A stretch of DNA of 51,587 nucleotides from NCBI GenBank assembly GCA_019416685.1, contig DXWV01000097.1, positions 1 through 51,587 on the forward strand, read 5' to 3'. The translations under genes and the position numbers were made by a program. This DNA is from Bacteroides sp. GTDB lineage: Bacteria > Bacteroidota > Bacteroidia > Bacteroidales > Bacteroidaceae. Numbering within the stretch: the first letter of the stretch is position 1; the number at the start of each line of letters is the position of its first letter. The notes under the pieces are model-generated. The model worked only from the letters and a program-made list of their open reading frames with translations. It searched no databases and was not told where the DNA came from. Shown one piece after another: positions 25,437 to 32,148 of this stretch.

Positions 25437-25886
25437 TTAATCCTTATTTTCCTGTCTCTTTTTCCTCACATCTCTGCCCTCGTATTCGCAGATTGCATCT
25501 ATCCACTCTTCGGTGAGCGCTTTCGATTCGTGTTTATCCAGATCGAATGCTACCATCACGGATGTGCAGATACATTTTACCTCTCCGGTTTCTACATCGA
25601 TCACCCGCTGAATGAGGTGAAAACTCTTCGTTCCGATCTCCGAAACAGCTGTCTGTACGGCAATGTGGTCCGAAGCAAAGATCTGAGCCAGGAAATCTGC
25701 CTCTATATGAACAACGACAATTCCATCCTTTTCCCAGTCCACTCCGGGGCAGACAGAAGCAAAATACTCCGTTTTGCCAAGATCATAGAATGAGAAGTAA
25801 ACCGTGTTGTTGACATGACCGAATTTATCTACGTCGTTGAATCGTAGTTGTATAGGCAGGGTGTGGCGAAACTTAATTTCTTCCAT
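25437..25886 (-). CDS. Acyl-CoA/acyl-ACP thioesterase (4HBT hotdog)
   Basis: 149 residues from the ATG at 25886, because the upstream extension begins with GTG inside the promoter region. Hotdog thioesterase signature: LRFNDVDKFGHVNNTVYFSFYDLG, in which the Asp of the DxxGHVNN motif is the catalytic residue. It is more like the housekeeping YbgC/FadM group than the thioesterase inside the polyene operon. It stands alone, divergent from the tsaC-like gene, and is separated from the polyene operon by an interspersed repeat, so a link to the polyene pathway is not indicated. Confidence 0.85.
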   Translation of the reverse strand: MEEIKFRHTLPIQLRFNDVDKFGHVNNTVYFSFYDLGKTEYFASVCPGVDWEKDGIVVVHIEADFLAQIFASDHIAVQTAVSEIGTKSFHLIQRVIDVETGEVKCICTSVMVAFDLDKHESKALTEEWIDAICEYEGRDVRKKRQENKD

Positions 25887-25902
25887 TTGTTTTCTCTTAA
25901 AC

Positions 25903-25934
25903 TTTGTTATTACCATGCAAAAGTAGTATTTTTG
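25903..25934 (+). promoter_or_regulatory. Bacteroidetes-type promoter of the tsaC-like gene
   Basis: TTTG at 25903-25906, a 20-base spacer, then TATTTTTG at 25927-25934 fit the -33/-7 consensus. The start codon follows at 25966. On the other strand TACTTTTG (25925-25918) may serve the divergent thioesterase gene, so the two promoters would overlap. Confidence 0.75.
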
Positions 25935-25965
25935 CACGTTACTCTTATCAGATATAAATCAAGAA

Positions 25966-26529
25966 ATGATAGAAGATATTAAAAAAGCCTGTCAGGTGAT
26001 GCAGGAGGGGGGGGTTATCCTTTATCCTACCGATACGATTTGGGGACTGGGTTGCGATGCTACTAATCCCGACGCAGTGCGCCGTGTGTACGAAATCAAG
26101 AAACGTGCAGACAGTAAGGCGATGTTGGTGCTGGTTGACTCATCCGTGAAGGTGGATTTTTATGTGCAGGATGTGCCCGAAGTGGCATGGGACTTAATAG
26201 AACTGGCCGACAAACCACTTACTATAATTTATTCGGGTGCACGCAACCTGGCTCTGAACCTGCTTGCCGAAGATGGTAGTGTAGGTATCCGTGTAACCAG
26301 TGAGGACTTTTCCCGTCGCCTTTGTCAGCAATTCCGCAAGGCAATAGTTTCGACATCGGCCAATATCAGCGGACAGCCTTCACCGGCCAATTTCAGTGAG
26401 ATAAGTGATGACGTTAAATCACAGGTAGATTATATTGTAGGCTTTCGCCAGGATGACATCAGTCGTCCCAAACCATCGAGTATTATTAAGCTTGATAAGG
26501 GCGGAGTAATAAAGATTATCCGTGAATAA
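25966..26529 (+). CDS. tsaC: L-threonylcarbamoyladenylate synthase (Sua5/YciO/YrdC)
   Basis: A 187-residue YrdC-fold protein with the family opening GVILYPTDTIWGLGCDA (about 16-32) and KRADSKAMLVLV. ATP and threonine binding residues follow, and STSANISGQPSP (about 126-137) is the closing motif. It makes threonylcarbamoyl-AMP for the t6A37 modification of ANN-decoding tRNAs. It is short, without the C-terminal Sua5 domain. The 5' part of the gene contains a run of eight G (25 codons in frame before and after are intact). The next gene begins directly after the stop codon. Confidence 0.9.
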   Translation: MIEDIKKACQVMQEGGVILYPTDTIWGLGCDATNPDAVRRVYEIKKRADSKAMLVLVDSSVKVDFYVQDVPEVAWDLIELADKPLTIIYSGARNLALNLLAEDGSVGIRVTSEDFSRRLCQQFRKAIVSTSANISGQPSPANFSEISDDVKSQVDYIVGFRQDDISRPKPSSIIKLDKGGVIKIIRE

Positions 26530-27099
26530 ATGAAGCAGTTGATGGATTATATGGTGGCAGCATTGGTGCTGTTGCTATGTTGCCCATTACTGCTCTATAT
26601 TGCTATTCGTATTCGTATGCAGGGAGCGGGTAGTGTTTTTTACCAGCAAGAGCGGTTGGGAAAGGGAGGTGTCCCCTTTCGGATGGTGAAGTTTCGTACG
26701 ATGGTAACAGGTGCGGAAGATGGGACACCATTGCTTGCTGTTTCCGATGATCAGCGGGTGACAGCTTTTGGCCGGATACTGCGTAAACATCATTTGGATG
26801 AATTGCCGCAGTTTTGGAATGTTTTGAAGGGGGATATGTCTATTGTCGGACCACGGCCCGAACGTGCCTGGTTTGTACAACAAATACTGGAGAGTACTCC
26901 GGATTATAAACGGATATTCAACCTGAAACCAGGGATTACCTCTTTGGGAATGGTGAAATTCGGGTATGCTAACACGATAGAGAAAATGATTGAACGTTCC
27001 CGTTACGACCTTTATTATTTAGAACACTACAGCTTTTGGCTCGACGTGAAAATTCTACTGGCAACTGTCAGAGAAGTGTGGATCGGCAAAGGCATTTAG
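26530..27099 (+). CDS. Undecaprenyl-phosphate sugar-1-phosphate transferase
   Basis: A 189-residue bacterial sugar transferase (WcaJ/PglC-like core). An N-terminal membrane helix (about 8-27) is followed by FYQQERLGKGGVPFRMVKFRTM, LRKHHLDELPQFWNVLKGDM and VGPRPE, the usual signatures of the phosphoglycosyl transferase family. It lacks the extra N-terminal membrane domain of WcaJ, as in PglC-like enzymes. The start codon follows the tsaC-like stop codon immediately. It would begin assembly of a surface or capsular glycan, although no other glycan genes are adjacent. Confidence 0.88.
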   Translation: MKQLMDYMVAALVLLLCCPLLLYIAIRIRMQGAGSVFYQQERLGKGGVPFRMVKFRTMVTGAEDGTPLLAVSDDQRVTAFGRILRKHHLDELPQFWNVLKGDMSIVGPRPERAWFVQQILESTPDYKRIFNLKPGITSLGMVKFGYANTIEKMIERSRYDLYYLEHYSFWLDVKILLATVREVWIGKGI

Positions 27100-27107
27100 A
27101 CAGAAAT

Positions 27108-28898
27108 ATGGAAAAAGAGAAGATTAGTTTGCTACAGCATTTTATTCATTGGCGTGAAAACAATATTAAGGAGAAGCAATTCATTCTTATCCTCAGTTTT
27201 CTGGTAGGCATTTTTACAGCAATTGCTGCATTGATATTGAAGTTCCTGATCCACTCGATACAGAATTTCCTTACCGACAACTTTAGTGCAACAGGGGTGA
27301 ATTACCTCTATCTGGTGTATCCGGTAGTAGGTATCTTCCTGGCCGGATGGTTTGTACGAAATATTGTGAAAGATGATATTAGCCATGGAGTAACCAAAAT
27401 TCTGTATGCTATTTCCCGGAGACAGGGACGTATCAAGCGGCACAATGTGTGGTCGTCCACTATTGCCAGTGCTATCACTATCGGCTTTGGTGGATCAGTT
27501 GGAGCGGAAGCACCCATTGTGTTGACGGGATCGGCCATCGGTTCCAATTTGGGAAGTGTGTTTAAGATGGAACACCGCACGCTGATGCTGCTCGTGGGAT
27601 GTGGTGCTGCCGGTGCTATTGCCGGTATCTTCAAAGCACCTATTGCTGGGTTGGTATTCACACTGGAAGTGCTCATGATTGATCTGACGATGTCTTCATT
27701 GTTGCCCCTGCTCATCTCTGCAGTAACGGCTGCTACGGTTTCTTATATCACCACCGGTACGGAAGCGATGTTTAAATTCCACCTCGATCAGGCATTTGAA
27801 TTAGAACGTATCCCTTTCGTCATTCTGCTGGGTATCTTCTGTGGGTTAATCTCACTGTATTTTACCCGTGCCATGAATTCGGTGGAAGGCGTCTTTGGCA
27901 AACTCAGCAATCCTTATAAAAAACTAGTTCTGGGAGGGGTGATGCTGAGTATACTCATCTTTCTTTTTCCACCGCTTTATGGTGAAGGGTACGATACGAT
28001 CAACCTTTTGCTGAACGGTACGAGTAATGCCGACTGGGATACGGTGATGAACAATTCCCTGTTTTATGGTTATGGCAATCTTCTGCAAATCTATCTGATA
28101 CTGATTATCTTGTTGAAAGTGTTTGCTTCCAGTGCAACGAACGGAGGGGGCGGTTGTGGCGGTATCTTCGCTCCTTCGCTTTATCTGGGTTGTATTGCAG
28201 GATTTGTTTTTTCGCACTTCAGTAATGACTTTGCATTTTCAGCCTATCTGCCCGAGAAGAATTTTGCACTTATGGGGATGGCTGGCGTGATGAGTGGAGT
28301 TATGCATGCCCCGTTGACGGGGGTATTCCTTATCGCCGAGCTGACAGGTGGCTATGACCTCTTTCTGCCATTAATGATTGTTTCCGTCAGTTCCTATCTG
28401 ACTATTATTGTTTTCGAACCGCACAGTATCTATTCCATGCGTTTGGCAAAGAGGGGGCAGTTATTGACTCATCATAAAGATAGGGCCGTACTGACGCTGA
28501 TGAAGATGGAGAATGTGGTGGAGAATGATTTTGTAACAGTCCATCCGGAGATGGATTTGGGTGAATTGGTTAAGGCTATTGCTGCTTCACATCGTAATAT
28601 ATTTCCTGTTACAGATAAGAATGGTATATTGCTCGGCATTGTTTTGCTGGACGATATCCGTAATATTATGTTCCGGCAAGAACTTTATCATCGCTTCACG
28701 GTTAATAAACTGATGACATCGGCTCCGGCAAAACTATTTGATACCGATGGTATGGAACAAGTGATGCAGACCTTTGATGATACAAAGGCCTGGAATCTGC
28801 CTGTGGTAAATGAGGAAGGTAAGTATCTGGGCTTCGTTTCGAAATCAAAGATATTTAATTCGTATCGGCAGGTGCTTGTACATTTTTCGGAAGACTAA
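27108..28898 (+). CDS. ClC-type chloride channel/transporter with CBS pair
   Basis: 596 residues from ATG 27108 (a longer frame overlaps the upstream gene). About ten hydrophobic helices fill residues 25-430. Selectivity-filter motifs are GFGGSVGAEAPIV, which keeps the gating Glu of the GxEGP loop, and GGGGCGGIFAPSLYLG. Residues ~465-590 form two CBS domains (VHPEMDLGEL ... VTDKNGILLGIV, then LPVVNEEGKYLGFV). The gating Glu suggests a proton-coupled exchanger, though that cannot be settled by sequence. It follows the sugar transferase by 8 bases. Confidence 0.88.
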   Translation: MEKEKISLLQHFIHWRENNIKEKQFILILSFLVGIFTAIAALILKFLIHSIQNFLTDNFSATGVNYLYLVYPVVGIFLAGWFVRNIVKDDISHGVTKILYAISRRQGRIKRHNVWSSTIASAITIGFGGSVGAEAPIVLTGSAIGSNLGSVFKMEHRTLMLLVGCGAAGAIAGIFKAPIAGLVFTLEVLMIDLTMSSLLPLLISAVTAATVSYITTGTEAMFKFHLDQAFELERIPFVILLGIFCGLISLYFTRAMNSVEGVFGKLSNPYKKLVLGGVMLSILIFLFPPLYGEGYDTINLLLNGTSNADWDTVMNNSLFYGYGNLLQIYLILIILLKVFASSATNGGGGCGGIFAPSLYLGCIAGFVFSHFSNDFAFSAYLPEKNFALMGMAGVMSGVMHAPLTGVFLIAELTGGYDLFLPLMIVSVSSYLTIIVFEPHSIYSMRLAKRGQLLTHHKDRAVLTLMKMENVVENDFVTVHPEMDLGELVKAIAASHRNIFPVTDKNGILLGIVLLDDIRNIMFRQELYHRFTVNKLMTSAPAKLFDTDGMEQVMQTFDDTKAWNLPVVNEEGKYLGFVSKSKIFNSYRQVLVHFSED

Positions 28899-28912
28899 AA
28901 AGATTATAGGGG

Positions 28913-29008
28913 GGGAAAGTTATAGAGTTATAAAGTAAATATGATAATAAGTCTATCGCTTAACCACCTAATAACCTTACCGTCCAATAATTCTATAACT
29001 CTATATTG
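28913..29008. repeat. Intergenic inverted repeat TATAGAGTTATA / TATAACTCTATA
   Basis: A run of seven G followed by AAAGTTATAGAGTTATAAAG at about 28910-28936 and a matching reverse complement TTCTATAACTCTATAT at about 28991-29007. The two arms lie ~60 bases apart between the ClC gene and fmt. It resembles the other short repeat families found between genes here. It could form a long hairpin and weaken read-through into fmt. Confidence 0.5.
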
Positions 29009-29015
29009 CCTCATA

Positions 29016-29984
29016 ATGAAGAAAGAAGATTTAAGAATCGTTTATATGGGAACTCCCGATTTTGCAGTGGAGGGTTTGCGTTGCCTTGTTGAAGGTGGTT
29101 ACAATGTGGTTGGCGTGATTACCATGCCTGACAAACCGGCAGGTCGTGGTCATAAAATCCAATTCTCCCCCGTCAAACAGTTTGCATTAGATCATAATCT
29201 GCCTTTGTTGCAGCCAGAGAAACTGAAAGATGAAAGCTTTGTGCAGGCTTTGCGTGAGTGGAAAGCCGATTTGCAAATCGTGGTTGCTTTCCGTATGCTA
29301 CCTGAGATTGTCTGGAATATGCCCCGTTTGGGAACATTTAATCTGCATGCTTCTCTTCTCCCTCAATATCGTGGCGCTGCTCCTATTAATTGGGCAGTTA
29401 TCAACGGTGATACGGAAACGGGTATTACCACTTTCTTCCTGAAACATGAAATTGATACGGGAGAGGTTATTCAGCAAGTTCGCGTTCCGATTGCAGATAC
29501 GGATAATGTAGAAGTTGTGCATGATAAACTAATGATGTTAGGTGGCAGGCTTGTAATGGAGACAGTAGATGCTATTTTAGCGGATACTGTGCAACCTATT
29601 CCGCAGGAAGAAATGGCTGTGGTGGGTGAACTACGCCCTGCTCCGAAAATTTTTAAGGAAACCTGCAGGATTGATTGGAATCAGCCTGTAAAACGCATCT
29701 ATGATTTCATTCGTGGACTCTCTCCACATCCGGCGGCATGGACCGAACTCATAAATGCTTCAGGCGAGCCTGTTGTAGTGAAGATTTTTGAGAGTGAAAA
29801 GATAATTGAAGCTCATCAATTACTTCCGGGTACTATTGTGACAGATGGGAAGAATTATCTCAAAGTAGCTGTTGCTGATGGATTTGTAGGTATTCTGGCT
29901 CTGCAGTTCCCTGGCAAGAAGAGGCTTAGAATAGAAGAACTATTGCGGGGTTACAAGCTTACGGGGGATATGATGATGAAGTGA
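29016..29984 (+). CDS. fmt: Methionyl-tRNA formyltransferase
   Basis: 322 residues from the ATG at 29016, where the family N-terminus begins (LRIVYMGTPDFAVEGLR). The formyl transfer motif is present: NLHASLLPQYRGAAPINWAV, with the catalytic Asn-His and later Asp in the DTGEV region. PDKPAGRGHKI is the 10-formyl-THF loop. The C-terminal domain (from about 210) is the tRNA-binding part. It formylates initiator Met-tRNA. An upstream extension to 28941 would run through a repeat and is unlikely. Confidence 0.92.
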   Translation: MKKEDLRIVYMGTPDFAVEGLRCLVEGGYNVVGVITMPDKPAGRGHKIQFSPVKQFALDHNLPLLQPEKLKDESFVQALREWKADLQIVVAFRMLPEIVWNMPRLGTFNLHASLLPQYRGAAPINWAVINGDTETGITTFFLKHEIDTGEVIQQVRVPIADTDNVEVVHDKLMMLGGRLVMETVDAILADTVQPIPQEEMAVVGELRPAPKIFKETCRIDWNQPVKRIYDFIRGLSPHPAAWTELINASGEPVVVKIFESEKIIEAHQLLPGTIVTDGKNYLKVAVADGFVGILALQFPGKKRLRIEELLRGYKLTGDMMMK

Positions 29985-30022
29985 TTCGTAATTCATCGCT
30001 AAGAGATAAATAGTCGTCTGTT

Positions 30023-30105
30023 TTGCCACCTCATTGGCAAGATGTTGCCATACGGTTGGCAGTACCTTGCCTTTACGTTGGCAACACTTTGCCAACCGTA
30101 TGGCA
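30023..30105. repeat. TTGGCAA/TTGCCA inverted-repeat cluster
   Basis: At least eight copies or part-copies of TTGGCA or its complement occur in 83 bases. The outer arms are a perfect 16-bp inverted repeat at 30046-30061 (TGCCATACGGTTGGCA) and 30090-30105. Smaller pairs lie at 30023-30040 and 30067-30084. It lies just after fmt. It could act as a factor-independent terminator of weak type, an RNA structure, or a repeat family. Confidence 0.6.
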
Positions 30106-30185
30106 GTATGAAGGAATATAAGACACTTACTTATTATATTTTGTGCGGGAAGGCTTTGTGTATTTCTGATCGATAATGAATCTAT

Positions 30186-30371
30186 TTCACCACAGTAACA
30201 CGGAGTCCCACAGAGTTTAAAATCTTTATTGAAACGCAGATGAACGCAGATTTTCGCAAAGGGGAACAAATGTATAATAAAGAACTACAGTCTTTTAATC
30301 TGCGTTCGTCTGTGTTAATCCGCGTTTCATCCGATAAATAGTACTCTGTGAAACTCTGTGTTCCTGTAGTG
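30186..30371. repeat. Interspersed repeat, copies B1 and B2 in opposite orientation
   Basis: 30186-30264 reads TTCACCACAGTAACACGGAG ... GAACGCAGATTTTCGCAAAG, the reverse orientation of copy A (25218-25297). 30288-30371 carries the opposite orientation (AATCTGCGTTCGTCTGTG ... ACTCTGTGAAACTCTGTG). The rest of 29985-30576 holds the TTGGCAA cluster and an AT-rich leader. I see no gene in this ~590-base gap. Confidence 0.7.
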
Positions 30372-30576
30372 AGTTTAATTCATTTCCAGAAATAAATGAG
30401 TATTCTGCAGTATAGAAACTGCACGTCAATGAGTTAATAATCTTGTTTCCATTAAAAATATTCCTCTTTTCTTTTGGTTCTTTCACTAAGATTCCTTTTC
30501 TTTGCCCATTATTAACTCTTTAAATGTGAATGCCTATAGAAACACGTTACGCTAATTATATCTAATCGCATACGTA

Positions 30577-31170
30577 ATGAACACATGGAACAACAAGGCT
30601 GACGAAACGTTAGTCTCTCTCTATGCCGAAGGAGAGAATCAGGCATTTAATGTACTTTTAAATAGGTATAAGGACAAGTTGTACTCTTATATTTATTATA
30701 TTGTACGCAACTCCGAGATGACAGAAGACATTTTTCAAGAAACTTTTATGAAGGCAATTATTACGATCCGCCAGGGACGTTACAATGAAAATGGTAAGTT
30801 CTCTGCTTGGTTGCGTCGTATTGCCCATAACTTGATTATAGACTCTTTCCGTCAGGAGAAATCGGAGAATCTGGTGTCTTGTGATGAGCCGGAAGTGAAT
30901 ATTCTGAATAATATCGGATTGGCGGAAGGGACGATAGAGAATGCGATTGTAAATCGGCAGATATTATCTGATGTACGCCGTTTGATGGAGTTCCTGCCGG
31001 ATGAACAACGCGAAGTGGTATATATGCGTTTCTATCAGGATCTCAGTTTCAAGGAGATAGCAGAGCAGACAGGTGTCAGTATTAATACTTCACTGGGACG
31101 TATGCGTTATGCTATCCTTAATCTTCGCCGTATGGCCGAAAAGAACGGAGTCGTTCTTACCGTTGATTAA
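30577..31170 (+). CDS. RNA polymerase sigma factor, ECF family
   Basis: A 197-residue sigma factor. Region 2: FNVLLNRYKDKLYSYI ... TEDIFQETF (about 23-65), with the KFSAWLRRIAHNLIIDSFR core-binding and -10 recognition helix. Region 4: LPDEQREVVYMRFYQDLSFKEIAEQTGVSIN (about 140-170) with the helix-turn-helix. No anti-sigma gene lies next to it, unlike the FecI-type factor at 49367-49924. It may be a general or stress-related factor. A very strong hairpin terminator follows. Confidence 0.88.
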   Translation: MNTWNNKADETLVSLYAEGENQAFNVLLNRYKDKLYSYIYYIVRNSEMTEDIFQETFMKAIITIRQGRYNENGKFSAWLRRIAHNLIIDSFRQEKSENLVSCDEPEVNILNNIGLAEGTIENAIVNRQILSDVRRLMEFLPDEQREVVYMRFYQDLSFKEIAEQTGVSINTSLGRMRYAILNLRRMAEKNGVVLTVD

Positions 31171-31186
31171 ATTTAACTAACTTGTT

Positions 31187-31242
31187 ATATACTAAAAGGT
31201 TTGTTTCCTACGTTCTAAAGGAAACAAACCTTTTTAGTATAT
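31187..31242. terminator. Strong hairpin terminator after the sigma-factor gene
   Basis: Arms 31187-31209 and 31219-31242 pair over about 22 bp with one bulged A: AAAAGGTTTGTTTCC against GGAAACAAACCTTTTT. The loop is 9 bases. T-rich ends occur on both sides, so it can stop transcription on both strands. The start codon of a small frame lies only 8 bases downstream (31250). Confidence 0.88.
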
Positions 31243-31249
31243 AAGGCCT

Positions 31250-31426
31250 ATGAATAAAAAAACTACTCCCTCTCATCATCAGCAGTGTCCCAAAGAAAAG
31301 AACTCGGTGGAAAGTAAGAGACCCCGGGTTAGTGAACAAACACTGGCTTTTCTACGTTCTTTTGCCGGTAACTATTATGTGGAACAGCAATTGCCACAAG
31401 GGTTACAAGGGATTATATTGGGATAA
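31250..31426 (+). CDS. Small protein, 58 residues, unknown
   Basis: The frame runs from ATG 31250 to TAA 31424-31426. It begins with a basic, polar stretch (MNKKTTPSHHQQCPKEKNSV). It ends with a predicted amphipathic helix and a hydrophobic tail (QTLAFLRSFAGNYYVEQQLP, then QGLQGIILG). No promoter is seen in the 7 bases between the terminator and the start codon, so it would be translated only from read-through transcripts. The rpe promoter -33 element begins 2 bases after the stop. I do not recognise it. It could be a regulatory small protein or a chance frame. Confidence 0.5.
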   Translation: MNKKTTPSHHQQCPKEKNSVESKRPRVSEQTLAFLRSFAGNYYVEQQLPQGLQGIILG

Positions 31427-31427
31427 A

Positions 31428-31459
31428 TTTGTAACTTCCGTTTATTCCCTCTACTTTTG
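31428..31459 (+). promoter_or_regulatory. Bacteroidetes-type promoter of rpe
   Basis: TTTG at 31428-31431, 20 bases, then TACTTTTG at 31452-31459. This is a full match to the consensus. The rpe start codon is at 31495. A second possible -7 box (TAAATTTG) follows near 31470. Confidence 0.8.
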
Positions 31460-31494
31460 TATCATTGTAGTAAATTTGTAATAACAACAAGCTC

Positions 31495-32145
31495 ATGAAA
31501 CCAATGATATCTCCTTCTATTCTTTCTGCAGATTTTGCTTATTTGGCGAAAGATGTTGAAATGCTAAACCGTAGCGAAGCCGACTGGATCCATATTGATA
31601 TTATGGATGGTGTATTTGTGCCTAATATCTCTTTTGGATTTCCGGTATTGAAGTATGTGGCAAAGCTAAGTGAGAAACCACTTGATGTACATCTGATGAT
31701 TGTACAACCGGAAAAATTTATTCAGGAGGTGAAGGCGTTGGGAGCTCATGTGATGAATGTGCACTATGAAGCATGTCCGCATCTCCACAGGGTGGTACAG
31801 CAAATTCGGGAGGCAGGTATGCAGCCGGCAGTGACCATTAATCCGGCCACGCCCGTCGCAATGCTTCAGGATATTATTCGTGATGTATATATGGTGCTCA
31901 TAATGAGTGTTAACCCTGGTTTCGGGGGACAGAAATTTATTGAACATTCCGTAGAGAAGGTTCGTGAGCTCCGTACATTAATAGAGCGTACGGGCTCAAA
32001 AGCTTTGATTGAAGTAGATGGTGGGGTAAATCTTGAGACCGGTGCACGCCTGGTGGCTGCCGGTGCCGATGTGTTGGTGGCAGGAAACGCAGTATTTGCC
32101 GCCGAAAACCCTGAAGAGATGATCCACAGGCTGAAAGAGTTATAA
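31495..32145 (+). CDS. rpe: Ribulose-phosphate 3-epimerase
   Basis: A 216-residue TIM-barrel enzyme with the usual signatures: ISPSILSADFAYL at the N-terminus, WIHIDIMDGVFVPNISFG (metal-binding His and catalytic Asp), DVHLMI, MSVNPGFGGQKF and LIEVDGGVN. It interconverts ribulose 5-phosphate and xylulose 5-phosphate. The length is normal. comEC starts 3 bases downstream, so the two are co-transcribed. Confidence 0.95.
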   Translation: MKPMISPSILSADFAYLAKDVEMLNRSEADWIHIDIMDGVFVPNISFGFPVLKYVAKLSEKPLDVHLMIVQPEKFIQEVKALGAHVMNVHYEACPHLHRVVQQIREAGMQPAVTINPATPVAMLQDIIRDVYMVLIMSVNPGFGGQKFIEHSVEKVRELRTLIERTGSKALIEVDGGVNLETGARLVAAGADVLVAGNAVFAAENPEEMIHRLKEL

Positions 32146-32148
32146 TTA

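Noticed and set aside
25437..25886. Thioesterase as part of the polyene operon
   Set aside because: It is separated by a 325-base repeat-filled gap and has its own promoter region shared with the tsaC-like gene.
30577..31170. This sigma factor as regulator of the polyene operon
   Set aside because: It is separated by more than 5 kb of housekeeping genes and has no anti-sigma partner; no shared promoter motif can be shown.
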